From positions 1-12,130 of the forward strand of contig JAFAMS010000490.1 of the NCBI GenBank assembly GCA_019233165.1: a stretch of DNA of 12,130 nucleotides, read 5' to 3'. The notes beneath the pieces are model-generated. The model was given only the letters and a program-made list of their open reading frames with translations, was not told where the DNA came from and searched no databases. Source of the DNA: Vulcanimicrobiota bacterium (GTDB taxonomy: Bacteria; Vulcanimicrobiota; Vulcanimicrobiia; Vulcanimicrobiales; Vulcanimicrobiaceae). Of this stretch, positions 6,018 to 12,130 are shown one piece after another. The position numbers and the translations under genes are program-made. The stretch's first letter is position 1. Every line of letters begins with the position of its first letter.

Positions 6018-7615
6018 CGCAGCTCTCGCCGCACTTCTTCGGCTCGCTCCTCGTCCCGGTCGGGCAGACGATCGGCATGGCATGCGCGGGGATGCTCCTC
6101 GCGCTCGTCATCGGGATTCCGCTCGCGATTGCGGTCGCGACTCGCGCACCGGGAGCGCGCGCGATCGCCGCCGGGCTCTCGGCGCTCCGCGCGATCCCAG
6201 ATCTCACGCTCGCAATCCTCGCGGTCGTCCTGCTCGGTCTCGGACCGGCCGCGGGGATCGCCGCGCTCGCGGTGTTCTACACCGCGATGGTCGGAAAAGT
6301 GAGCGCCGAGCTGCTGCTCGCGGCCCCGGTTCCGCCGGTCGACGCCCTTCGCGCGACGGGGAGCGGACGCGTCGGTTTGGCCACGTTCGGACTGATCCCG
6401 GCGATGCTCCCCGATCTGCTCTCGTTCGGAATGTACGCCTTCGAGTGCGCGATGCGTGCCTCGATCATCGTCGGCGCCGTCGGTGCCGGAGGGATCGGGA
6501 CCGAGCTGGTCGGCGCGATCAACGCGCTCGACTACGCGCGCGCCGCGGCGATCATCGTCGTCCTGGTCGCTTTGATCGCGGCGGTCGACACGTTCGGGAT
6601 CGCGGTCCGGCGCTATCCGCGCACGGGTTTCGTCCTGCTCGCGATCGGCGTTCTCACGCTTTGGATCGACCGCCCGCAGCTTTTCGCTCTGAGTCATGCG
6701 TTCGTGACCTTCGCAAAGATGCTTCCGCCGCAGCTCTCGCTCCCCGAGCTTGGCGCGCTCCCGCGGTTGCTCTGGGAGACCGCAGCGATCGCGGTCGTCG
6801 GCACGGCGCTCGGCGCGTTGCTCGGCTTCGCGTTCGGTCTCGTCTGCGCTCGAAACATCGTCCCGTTCGCCGTGGTCGCGCTCGTCCGCCGCGTCCTCGA
6901 CACCGCCCGCGCGATCCCGGAAGTGGTGTGGGGATTGATCCTCGTCGTCAGCGTCGGGATCGGACCGCTCGCGGGGATCCTTGCGCTCGGATTGCATTCG
7001 GGCGGGGTGCTCGGAAAACTCTATGCCGAAGCGTTCGAAAACGTCGATCGCCCGCCCGTTTTGTCGATCGCCGCGACCGGTGCCTCGAAGCTTTCAACCG
7101 TCGGATTCGCGATCGTCCCGCTCGCATGGCGAACGCTCGGCGTTCACACGCTCTTCCGCCTGGAATGGAACGTGCGCGCCGCCGCCGTCGTCGGGATGAT
7201 CGGCGCCGGCGGGATCGGTCAAGCGCTCTTCCTCTCGCAGCAGCTCTTCTTCTACAAAGCGATGGCCGCGTACGTGCTCATCACGTGGGCGATCGTCCTC
7301 GCATTCGACGCCTTCGGCGAGCGCGCGCGCGCCGCGCGGCTCAGCGCGGAAGGCGGTCGACCGCGGCGAAGATCGGGGCGAACTCGAGCGCGCTCACGCA
7401 CGCGAAGTTCGGACAGGTCTCTTTGCGATGGTTCGGCGGGCACGGGTAGGTTCCGCGAACGACCGCCGTTCGAGGGCCGAGCGGCGCCCAGCGCCTCGGC
7501 TCGTCGGAGCGGAGCGCGAAAATCCCGACGGTCGGCGTCCCGGTCGATGCCGCCAAATGCATCGGCCCGCTATCCATCGCGACGACGAACCTCGCCCGTT
7601 CCGCGAGCGCCGTAA
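6014..7615 (+). CDS. phnE: Fused double PhnE permease of the phosphonate-type ABC importer
   Basis: 533-residue membrane protein with two PhnE permease domains in one chain. The first domain (about residues 1-200) has a membrane segment around 17-42 and an EAA-type coupling loop ending GAVGAGGIGTELVGAIN, with GAGGIG near residue 160. The second domain (about 205-440) begins with membrane segment TGFVLLAIGVLTLWI, continues with LLWETAAIAVVGTALGA, and has a second loop, RAAAVVGMIGAGGIGQAL, near residue 400. The second half looks like a complete single PhnE (usually about 260-280 residues); the first half lacks the leading segment. A GTG start at 6014 overlaps phnC in GTGA. The frame has no stop until 7613-7615, so the last 90 or so residues, rich in Arg and Ser, are read from DNA opposite the GT9 gene at 7341-8327. 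That tail has no family features and is the doubtful part. The core assignment is secure. Confidence 0.88.
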   Translation: MTQLSPHFFGSLLVPVGQTIGMACAGMLLALVIGIPLAIAVATRAPGARAIAAGLSALRAIPDLTLAILAVVLLGLGPAAGIAALAVFYTAMVGKVSAELLLAAPVPPVDALRATGSGRVGLATFGLIPAMLPDLLSFGMYAFECAMRASIIVGAVGAGGIGTELVGAINALDYARAAAIIVVLVALIAAVDTFGIAVRRYPRTGFVLLAIGVLTLWIDRPQLFALSHAFVTFAKMLPPQLSLPELGALPRLLWETAAIAVVGTALGALLGFAFGLVCARNIVPFAVVALVRRVLDTARAIPEVVWGLILVVSVGIGPLAGILALGLHSGGVLGKLYAEAFENVDRPPVLSIAATGASKLSTVGFAIVPLAWRTLGVHTLFRLEWNVRAAAVVGMIGAGGIGQALFLSQQLFFYKAMAAYVLITWAIVLAFDAFGERARAARLSAEGGRPRRRSGRTRARSRTRSSDRSLCDGSAGTGRFRERPPFEGRAAPSASARRSGARKSRRSASRSMPPNASARYPSRRRTSPVPRAP

Positions 7616-8327
7616 AGCTGCGCAGCGAGGTCCCGCCGGCGAGATCGATCGCCGTGGGCTCGGTCTCGTGCGCGAAAAGCCGTTCGACGAAGGGACGATC
7701 CTGCGGCGAGCCGGTGACGAAGAGCGGCAGGGCGTAGCGCTCGACGAGGGCGCGCGCGAGTCGCGCAAACGGCTCCGCAGGCCAACGCTGCGGATTCGCG
7801 ATCCCGCGGGTCGGATGGAGGATCGCAAACGGTCCGCCACCGTCCACGCCGGCTTGCGCGAGAATCCGGTCGGCTTCGGCGCGATCGGCCTCCGCCAGCG
7901 CGACGCGCGGCTGCGTATCCTCCGTCTCGCAGCCTAGCGCGCGCGCGTAGTCGAGCAAGATCTGCGTCCAGTGGGTCTCGCGATCGCCGAGCTCGCTGCG
8001 GACGCGGATGCGTTCGGTGAACAAGAACGAGTAGAGCCGGCGCGATTGTCCGACGCGGATCGGGATCCCGGCCCGCAGCGGCAGGAGCGCATTTTCGAGC
8101 GTCGCCCAGGTGCACACCGCCGCATCGTAGCGCGCTGTGCGCAACGTTTCGGGATCGGCTTCGTCCAGGACCGCGGCGATATCGGGATTCCCTTGGAGGA
8201 TCGAGCGGTGCGACGGCAATGCAAGCACGTCGACCGTTGCGTAGCCTTCGCGCAGCGCGCGCGCGACGATCGACGCCATGAAGGCATCGCCGACCCCGCC
8301 TCCGGCTGCGATTAAGAGCGCGCGCAC
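7341..8327 (-). CDS. GT9 family glycosyltransferase (ADP-heptose:LPS heptosyltransferase-like)
   Basis: 328-residue GT-B glycosyltransferase, the most canonical GT9 member here. It starts MRALLIAAGGGVGDAF, with Asp14 in the place of the catalytic Asp of WaaC/WaaF. Later come LHPTRG and RWPAEPFARLA (181-191), LFVTGSPQDRPF (202-213), and the donor-site motif VAMDSGPMHLAASTGTPTVGIF (the core DSGPMH is 252-257). The C-terminus holds Cys296, Cys305 and Cys310, a cysteine group often seen at this place in GT9 proteins. GTG at 8327 puts residue 1 at the conserved motif and overlaps the upstream GT9 gene by 16 bp; longer readings are arginine-rich. It is the last gene of the minus-strand run and overlaps convergent phnE by 275 bp. 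Heptose transfer to the lipid A core is the likely role, supported by rfaE1 and rfaE2 in the same run. Confidence 0.92.
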   Translation of the reverse strand: MRALLIAAGGGVGDAFMASIVARALREGYATVDVLALPSHRSILQGNPDIAAVLDEADPETLRTARYDAAVCTWATLENALLPLRAGIPIRVGQSRRLYSFLFTERIRVRSELGDRETHWTQILLDYARALGCETEDTQPRVALAEADRAEADRILAQAGVDGGGPFAILHPTRGIANPQRWPAEPFARLARALVERYALPLFVTGSPQDRPFVERLFAHETEPTAIDLAGGTSLRSFTALAERARFVVAMDSGPMHLAASTGTPTVGIFALRSDEPRRWAPLGPRTAVVRGTYPCPPNHRKETCPNFACVSALEFAPIFAAVDRLPR

Positions 8328-9235
8328 AACTCTCGCGCCGCCGAGACAACCGGCGCGTCGCGGTCGGCGACGAGGAGCGCGCTCCGCGACGCCCACGGCG
8401 CCCAGCGCCGCATCTGCGCGCGAAGATGCGCGCCTGCCGGAAAGAGATCGACGCACGGCGTCCCCGTCATCCCGGCGACGTGCGCGGCGCCGCCGTCGGG
8501 CGTGACGAGGACGCGCGCCGCGGCGATCGTGCGCTTCCAGGCCCGCATCTCGTCTTCACTCGCAAACCCGGTCCGGTCGTTCGCGCCCAGCCGTTGCACC
8601 GGAAGCACCTCGACGAGGGCCGCTTCGAGTCGCGCTAAGACTGCGCGTTCGATCCCGGCGGCATCCCATTTGGGGCCGAGCTGCAGTGCGAGATACTCAC
8701 CGCGCTCCGTCTCGCCACCTCCGCCCACCACGAGCGGCCGCAGACGCGCGAGATCGCGAGTCGGCGTCCGTTCGTCGAACAGCCGGCCGCCGAGCCGAAA
8801 GAGCGTCTCCACCTCGTGTTCGGTGTGGCGCGAAAGCGATGCGGGACGGACGATTGCGCGGTCGAGGAAGCGCCGAGCGCGCAAGCTCTTGAGCGGCTTC
8901 TCCCAACCGTTGACGAAGCCGACGCGCCGCGGTGCGCAGCCGGCTGCAAGCGCGTAGGCGTCCGGTTCCTCCGAAGCGATCAACGCGAGCTCGTAGCCGA
9001 TTCGGCGGGCGGACGCGATCGTCGCCGAGACGTCTTCGCGGGCGTGGCCGTGCGCCGGCCACGGATTGCGCCGCAAGACGTGCGTCCATTCGAACGCCGT
9101 CTCGCTGAAAATCGCCGCGTTCGCCTGTGAAAGCGCGACGCCTAGCTCGTGACCGGCTGCTCGCAGCGCGGCGACGAGCGGCGCGCACGCAAGCGCGTCG
9201 CCGATCCCGTCAAGCCGGACGAGAAGGATCCGCAT
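8312..9235 (-). CDS. GT9 family glycosyltransferase, divergent heptosyltransferase-like
   Basis: 307-residue GT-B protein. The start MRILLVRLDGIGDALACAP (residues 1-19) is a clear GT9 opening, with Asp13 in the catalytic position. The C-terminal donor-site motif is LVTPDGGAAHVAGMTGTPCVDLF, its core DGGAAH at 247-252. The middle of the protein is less like the family than the other two GT9 genes here, and it is a little short. ATG at 9235 is chosen because it sits exactly at the conserved motif; the longer version from 9316 adds 27 residues without family character. It overlaps the upstream GT2 gene by 26 bp and the downstream GT9 gene by 16 bp. The acceptor is unknown; the context argues for successive sugar additions on one surface glycan. 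Confidence 0.9.
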   Translation of the reverse strand: MRILLVRLDGIGDALACAPLVAALRAAGHELGVALSQANAAIFSETAFEWTHVLRRNPWPAHGHAREDVSATIASARRIGYELALIASEEPDAYALAAGCAPRRVGFVNGWEKPLKSLRARRFLDRAIVRPASLSRHTEHEVETLFRLGGRLFDERTPTRDLARLRPLVVGGGGETERGEYLALQLGPKWDAAGIERAVLARLEAALVEVLPVQRLGANDRTGFASEDEMRAWKRTIAAARVLVTPDGGAAHVAGMTGTPCVDLFPAGAHLRAQMRRWAPWASRSALLVADRDAPVVSAARELCARS

Positions 9236-10100
9236 CGAGCTCCCGAGCGAGACGCTGCGTGTAGAGGCCGTCGAGCAGCCGCGCCCTCGCGTACGTTCCG
9301 AGCGCTTTGGGGACACGCGAGCTGCTCGCGAGCCCCGCGTACAGCGGGAGCAGCGGCGCCGTCAGTTTCGCCCGCAGCAAGTTGAGCCCGTACGCGCCGG
9401 TCGCGAGTTTCGTCCGCAGCGTCGGTTTCTTGCGGACGAACCGCGCGGCCATCTGCGCTTTTTCCAGCGTCTTGCGGATCGAAACGTCGAGTGTCTCGAT
9501 TGCCGGCGGCTTGATGTGATAGAGGTACGCGTCCCACGCAAAAAAGCGTTCGACGCCGGACTCGCGCAGCCGCAAACCGAGCTCCGTGTCCTCCCAGCCG
9601 TACAGATCGAACGATTCATCGAAACCGCCGACCGCTTCGAGCGCGCGCTTTGGGATCGAGACGTTGCACGTCACGAAGAACGCGTTCGAGAAATTCTGCG
9701 GTCCCGGTCGCGGCCGCTCCTCGTACGAAGCGACGTTCACGATCGGTCCCGAGACGGCGCGAAACGCGGCGCTTTCGTGCGCGCGGGCGTGCGCCGCGAG
9801 AAACCCTGCGGGGAGCCACACGTCGTCGTCGACGAACGCGATCAGCTCGCCGCTCGCGGCGGCGATTCCCGCGTTGCGGGCGAGCGCGCGGTTTGCGTTC
9901 CCGGCGTCGATCCTCTGCAAGGCGAAGGGAACTCGGCGCCGCGCCGCCTCTACGACGGCCGGCGTCGCGTCGGTCGAGCCGTTGTCCGCGACGATGACTT
10001 CGAACGGCGGCGCGTCGCGCTGCCCGGCGAACGCATCGAGCGCGCGCTCGACGAACGCCGCGCGATCCTTCGTCGCGATGACGACCGAGATCCGGCTCAT
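9210..10100 (-). CDS. GT2 glycosyltransferase with C-terminal galactosyltransferase-type domain
   Basis: 296-residue GT-A glycosyltransferase. Motifs are ISVVIATKDRA (residues 4-14), VADNGSTDATP (37-47), ARNAGIAAASGE (74-85) and the metal-binding DDD (91-93) in FVDDDVWLP. The second domain has TCNVSIPKRAL (144-154), VGGFDESF and YGWEDTELGLRLRESG (167-182), then YLYHIKPP. ATG at 10100 is at the family motif; the open frame upstream to 10250 lies inside the LpxB-like gene and is arginine-rich. Start and upstream stop overlap by 4 bp (ATGA), and its 3' end runs 26 bp into the GT9 gene. The C-terminal half is closely similar to the GT2 protein at 3587-4426, which suggests paralogues. The sugar specificity cannot be read from sequence. 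Confidence 0.93.
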   Translation of the reverse strand: MSRISVVIATKDRAAFVERALDAFAGQRDAPPFEVIVADNGSTDATPAVVEAARRRVPFALQRIDAGNANRALARNAGIAAASGELIAFVDDDVWLPAGFLAAHARAHESAAFRAVSGPIVNVASYEERPRPGPQNFSNAFFVTCNVSIPKRALEAVGGFDESFDLYGWEDTELGLRLRESGVERFFAWDAYLYHIKPPAIETLDVSIRKTLEKAQMAARFVRKKPTLRTKLATGAYGLNLLRAKLTAPLLPLYAGLASSSRVPKALGTYARARLLDGLYTQRLARELDADPSRPA

Positions 10101-11308
10101 GCCGCGAGCGCGTCGGCCATGCGTTGCGACGCGCCGACGTGCGCGCCGTAAATCGCACGCAGCTCGACGGAGCTTCTCTGCCGCCACGCATCGTCGGCGT
10201 AGCGTTCGAACAACTTTTGCGCGACGAAGCCTGGAGTCAACGTCCCCCAAAGCTCGGGGACCAGCTCCCGGTCGACGTCGACGTTCGGCTGCGCGAAATA
10301 CTTGAAGCGCCGCGAGAAACGCAGCGCCAGCTCGCGCTTGATCGGGATCCCGACGAGCGGGATCCGTTCGACGTATTGCAGCGGCCCGGTGATCACCGCC
10401 GCTTCAGGCGCGTTGAAGGGAACCGTTACGATCGTCGGAACGCCGAGCGCCGCCAGCTCGATCGTCTTCGTCCCGGGGATCGTCACCACCAAGCGCGCGG
10501 ATGCGGCGGCGCGCAGCGCATGGTAGACCGCCGGAAACTCCTGACTCCCGTCTTGGCTGGCGATGAAGATCGCCCCATCGCGCACCGCGACGCTTCCGCG
10601 CGCTCCGTAGGCGAGCGGCGTCCCGCCGCGCTGCAGCGCGCGCGCGAGCTCTTCGACCGTCGTAAACGGTGAGATTCCGAAGAGGATCGGGATCGACGGC
10701 TCGAGCCGTCGCAGACGCAGCGCGACTTGCAGGTAGAAGGGTACGAGATTCGCGATCTCGGCTTTGCGCGAGCCGGGCATGATCAAGACCGCATCGGCGG
10801 CAAAGCGCTCGACGGGCTCGTTCGGCGTTTGCGCCTCGCGCAACGCGCCGTCGATCGCAAGATTCCCGACGACCTGAATTCGATCGGGCGGCGTCTTCCA
10901 GCCGAGCAGCTGCGCGCGGTTCGGCTCGTCGACCGCGAAGACGCGCGCGAATCGCTTGCGATAGCGCGCCCGCGAGAACTTGTACGAGGTCGCCTCGCCG
11001 CCGAGGCGCGCGTGAAGCCGGGCGACGTGCATGAGATCGCCGCCCAGATATTGGACGCGATCGACGGACTCCGGCGCGCCTGCGATCGTTCCGCCGAGCG
11101 CGAATCGGACGTACTCGCGGCTGGTGAACGCGCGAAGCCGCGGGAACTCGGCGCGGGCGACCTCGGGCTCTCGTCCGGTCGCAAAGTCGTCGGGGACGAA
11201 GAACACGCTCGCATCGAGCGCCGGGACGCGCGCATAGAGCGCGAACAGCAGCGGCCGCAGCCAGCCCGCGTATTCGCCCGGCCCGTTGACGGTGAACGCG
11301 ATCTTCAC
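10097..11308 (-). CDS. LpxB-like GT-B glycosyltransferase (lipid-A-disaccharide synthase related)
   Basis: 403-residue protein with the skeleton of LpxB (E. coli LpxB has 382 residues). MPGSRKAEIANLVPFYLQVA (starting at residue 177) matches the LpxB LPGSR..EI..LLP block, and TIPGTKTIELAALGVPTIVT (near 276-295) stands where LpxB has its SGTATLEA block. VVGNLAIDGA takes the place of the VGHPL.D block. The N-terminus KIAFTVNGPGEYAGW differs from the usual GEASGD opening and recalls the NGHGED opening of LpxB-related proteins of unknown role. The WAW region of LpxB is not evident. GTG at 11308 overlaps the rfaE2 stop (GTGA), and its stop overlaps the next GT2 gene (ATGA). A role as a glycan or lipid glycosyltransferase in the same pathway is likely, but true lipid A disaccharide synthesis is doubtful; no lpxA, lpxC, lpxD or lpxK is in the window. 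Confidence 0.75.
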   Translation of the reverse strand: MKIAFTVNGPGEYAGWLRPLLFALYARVPALDASVFFVPDDFATGREPEVARAEFPRLRAFTSREYVRFALGGTIAGAPESVDRVQYLGGDLMHVARLHARLGGEATSYKFSRARYRKRFARVFAVDEPNRAQLLGWKTPPDRIQVVGNLAIDGALREAQTPNEPVERFAADAVLIMPGSRKAEIANLVPFYLQVALRLRRLEPSIPILFGISPFTTVEELARALQRGGTPLAYGARGSVAVRDGAIFIASQDGSQEFPAVYHALRAAASARLVVTIPGTKTIELAALGVPTIVTVPFNAPEAAVITGPLQYVERIPLVGIPIKRELALRFSRRFKYFAQPNVDVDRELVPELWGTLTPGFVAQKLFERYADDAWRQRSSVELRAIYGAHVGASQRMADALAA

Positions 11309-11790
11309 GCCGGGGGGACGCGGTCGGCGCGAAGGGCGATGCGCGCGGCGAGATCGGTCGTGCTCTTCCCGGCCTCGTGCGGAGCGAGGACGATCGTCCC
11401 GCCGTACTGCTCGACGACGAGGCGTTCGGGAAGATCCTCGATCCGATACTGCGCGCTCTTGACGTGGATCTCGGGCCGAAGACGTTCGATGAGCGTCTCG
11501 GGGGTCAGCTCGGGAAAACCGACGACCGCATCGACGCTGCGCAGCCCCGCGACGACGGCGGCGCGGTCTTCGAACGGGACGAACGGCCGCGCCGGCCCTT
11601 TGAGCCTGCGCACGGAGTCGTCACCGTTCATCCCGACGATCAAGACGTCGCCTTGCGAGCGAGCCCATTCTAGATAGGCGACGTGTCCCGCGTGGATGAG
11701 ATCGAAGACGCCGTTGGTGAAGACGACCGTGCGTTTTGCAGCGCGCTGCGCCTCGCGCCAAGCGACTGCGTCGTCGAGCGAGAGGATCAC
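11305..11790 (-). CDS. rfaE2: D-glycero-beta-D-manno-heptose 1-phosphate adenylyltransferase
   Basis: 161-residue stand-alone nucleotidyltransferase of the HldE C-terminal type. It joins AMP from ATP to heptose 1-phosphate to give ADP-heptose, the donor for heptosyltransferases. The active-site motif is TNGVFDLIHAGHVAYL (residues 25-40) with HxGH at 33-36. It is followed by GDVLIVGMNGDDSVRRLKGP, FEDRAAVVAGLRSVDAVV and a C-terminal GKSTTDLAARI. The length suits the single-domain form; in many proteobacteria this domain is fused behind the kinase. The usual VKGGDY is here VKSAQY (110-115), a departure at an otherwise well-kept place. A GTG start at 11790 overlaps the kinase stop in GTGA, and its stop overlaps the LpxB-like gene in GTGA. 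The two heptose enzymes are therefore probably translationally coupled. Confidence 0.93.
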   Translation of the reverse strand: MILSLDDAVAWREAQRAAKRTVVFTNGVFDLIHAGHVAYLEWARSQGDVLIVGMNGDDSVRRLKGPARPFVPFEDRAAVVAGLRSVDAVVGFPELTPETLIERLRPEIHVKSAQYRIEDLPERLVVEQYGGTIVLAPHEAGKSTTDLAARIALRADRVPPA

Positions 11791-12130
11791 CGGTCTTCGA
11801 CGAGCGCGACGATCTCGTCGGCGGAAGCGGTCGCCGTTCCCAGCTTTTCGACGACGGCGCCGGCGGCGAAATTTGCGAGCTGCATCGCGGAGAAGATCGG
11901 CGCGTTCGCGGAGAGCGCGAGCGTGAGCACGGCGACCGCCGTATCGCCGGCGCCGCTGACGTCGTAGACCGTACGCGCGACAGCCGGAACCGTGAGGCGT
12001 TCGCCGTCTTTCCCGAAGAGCGCCATCCCGTGCTCCCCGCGGGTGATCAAGACGTAGCCGACGCCGAGCTGCGCGAGCAGCGCGCGCGCCGCTTTCTCGA
12101 GTGATGCGTCGTCGACGATCGGGACACCCG
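11787..12130 (-). CDS. rfaE1: Heptose 7-phosphate kinase (PfkB family), C-terminal part
   Basis: Only the last 113 residues are in the window; the frame is open to the right edge. PfkB-family sugar kinase matching the HldE N-terminal domain, which phosphorylates D-glycero-beta-D-manno-heptose 7-phosphate at C1. Visible motifs are YVLITRGEHGMALF, then VYDVSGAGDTAVAVLTLAL, whose GAGD (11943-11954) holds the catalytic Asp and anion hole, and QLANFAAGAVVEKLGTATAS, which is very typical of RfaE kinases. The protein stops after VALVEDR, so the kinase is not fused to the adenylyltransferase; the two overlap by 4 bp instead. A full-length kinase would be about 320-340 residues, so roughly two thirds lies outside. 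Both motifs and neighbour agree, so the call is firm for a partial gene. Confidence 0.93.
   Translation of the reverse strand, partial: GVPIVDDASLEKAARALLAQLGVGYVLITRGEHGMALFGKDGERLTVPAVARTVYDVSGAGDTAVAVLTLALSANAPIFSAMQLANFAAGAVVEKLGTATASADEIVALVEDR

Noticed and set aside
5960..6997. Minus-strand open frame of 345 codons opposite phnE
   Set aside because: The protein is a run of Arg, Asp and Glu, as expected from reading a membrane-protein gene backwards; phnE has clear permease motifs.
7320..7350. Possible terminator at the GC-repeat between phnE and the GT9 gene
   Set aside because: The alternating GC run can fold on itself, but no stem-loop followed by a T tract is seen on either strand.
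6082..7449. Plus-strand open frame of 455 codons inside phnE
   Set aside because: It is a shifted frame of phnE, Arg-rich with no hydrophobic segments. Only its stop near 7449 matters, as a possible end if phnE contains a frameshift.

Overview
The window is very GC-rich (about two thirds by eye) and almost entirely coding. It reads as chromosomal DNA from a diderm bacterium: it carries heptose-activation genes, three GT9 heptosyltransferase-like genes and an LpxB-like gene, all of which belong to lipopolysaccharide-type surface glycan synthesis. The gene order and the mix (separate rfaE1 and rfaE2, a fused PhnE, an AspRS with a non-discriminating signature) do not look like a typical gammaproteobacterium. 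A poorly sampled high-GC diderm lineage such as Eremiobacterota (WPS-2) is a low-confidence guess from overall impression only.

Layout. (1) Positions 1-4426, minus strand: a tightly overlapping run read in the order GT2, GT9, GT2, aspS. The aspS stop codon lies just beyond the window start. (2) Positions 4459-7615, plus strand: phnD-phnC-phnE, a complete PhnD-type ABC importer in which both permease halves are fused in one polypeptide. (3) Positions 7341-12130, minus strand: a second overlapping run read in the order rfaE1 (partial, entering from the right edge), rfaE2, LpxB-like glycosyltransferase, GT2, GT9, GT9. It converges on phnE and overlaps it antiparallel by 275 bp.

How it works together. 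RfaE1 and RfaE2 would phosphorylate and adenylylate D-glycero-D-manno-heptose. GT9 enzymes typically use the resulting ADP-heptose, and GT2 enzymes add other sugars to the same surface glycan. The LpxB-like protein is probably a further glycan or lipid glycosyltransferase. The importer would bring in a phosphorus compound (phosphonate, phosphite or phosphate), and no C-P lyase gene is visible. AspS is a housekeeping enzyme at the distal end of a glycosyltransferase operon.

The only intergenic DNA is 32 bp (4427-4458) between the divergent starts of phnD and a GT2 gene. Every other junction overlaps by 4, 8, 16 or 26 bp on the same strand, or by 275 bp at the convergent junction. I see no tRNA, rRNA, CRISPR array, insertion sequence, riboswitch or clear hairpin terminator. 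The most interesting points are the antiparallel phnE overlap, the repeated GT2-GT9 junction with an identical 26-bp overlap, the divergent LpxB-like enzyme, and the importer lodged between two halves of a glycan cluster.
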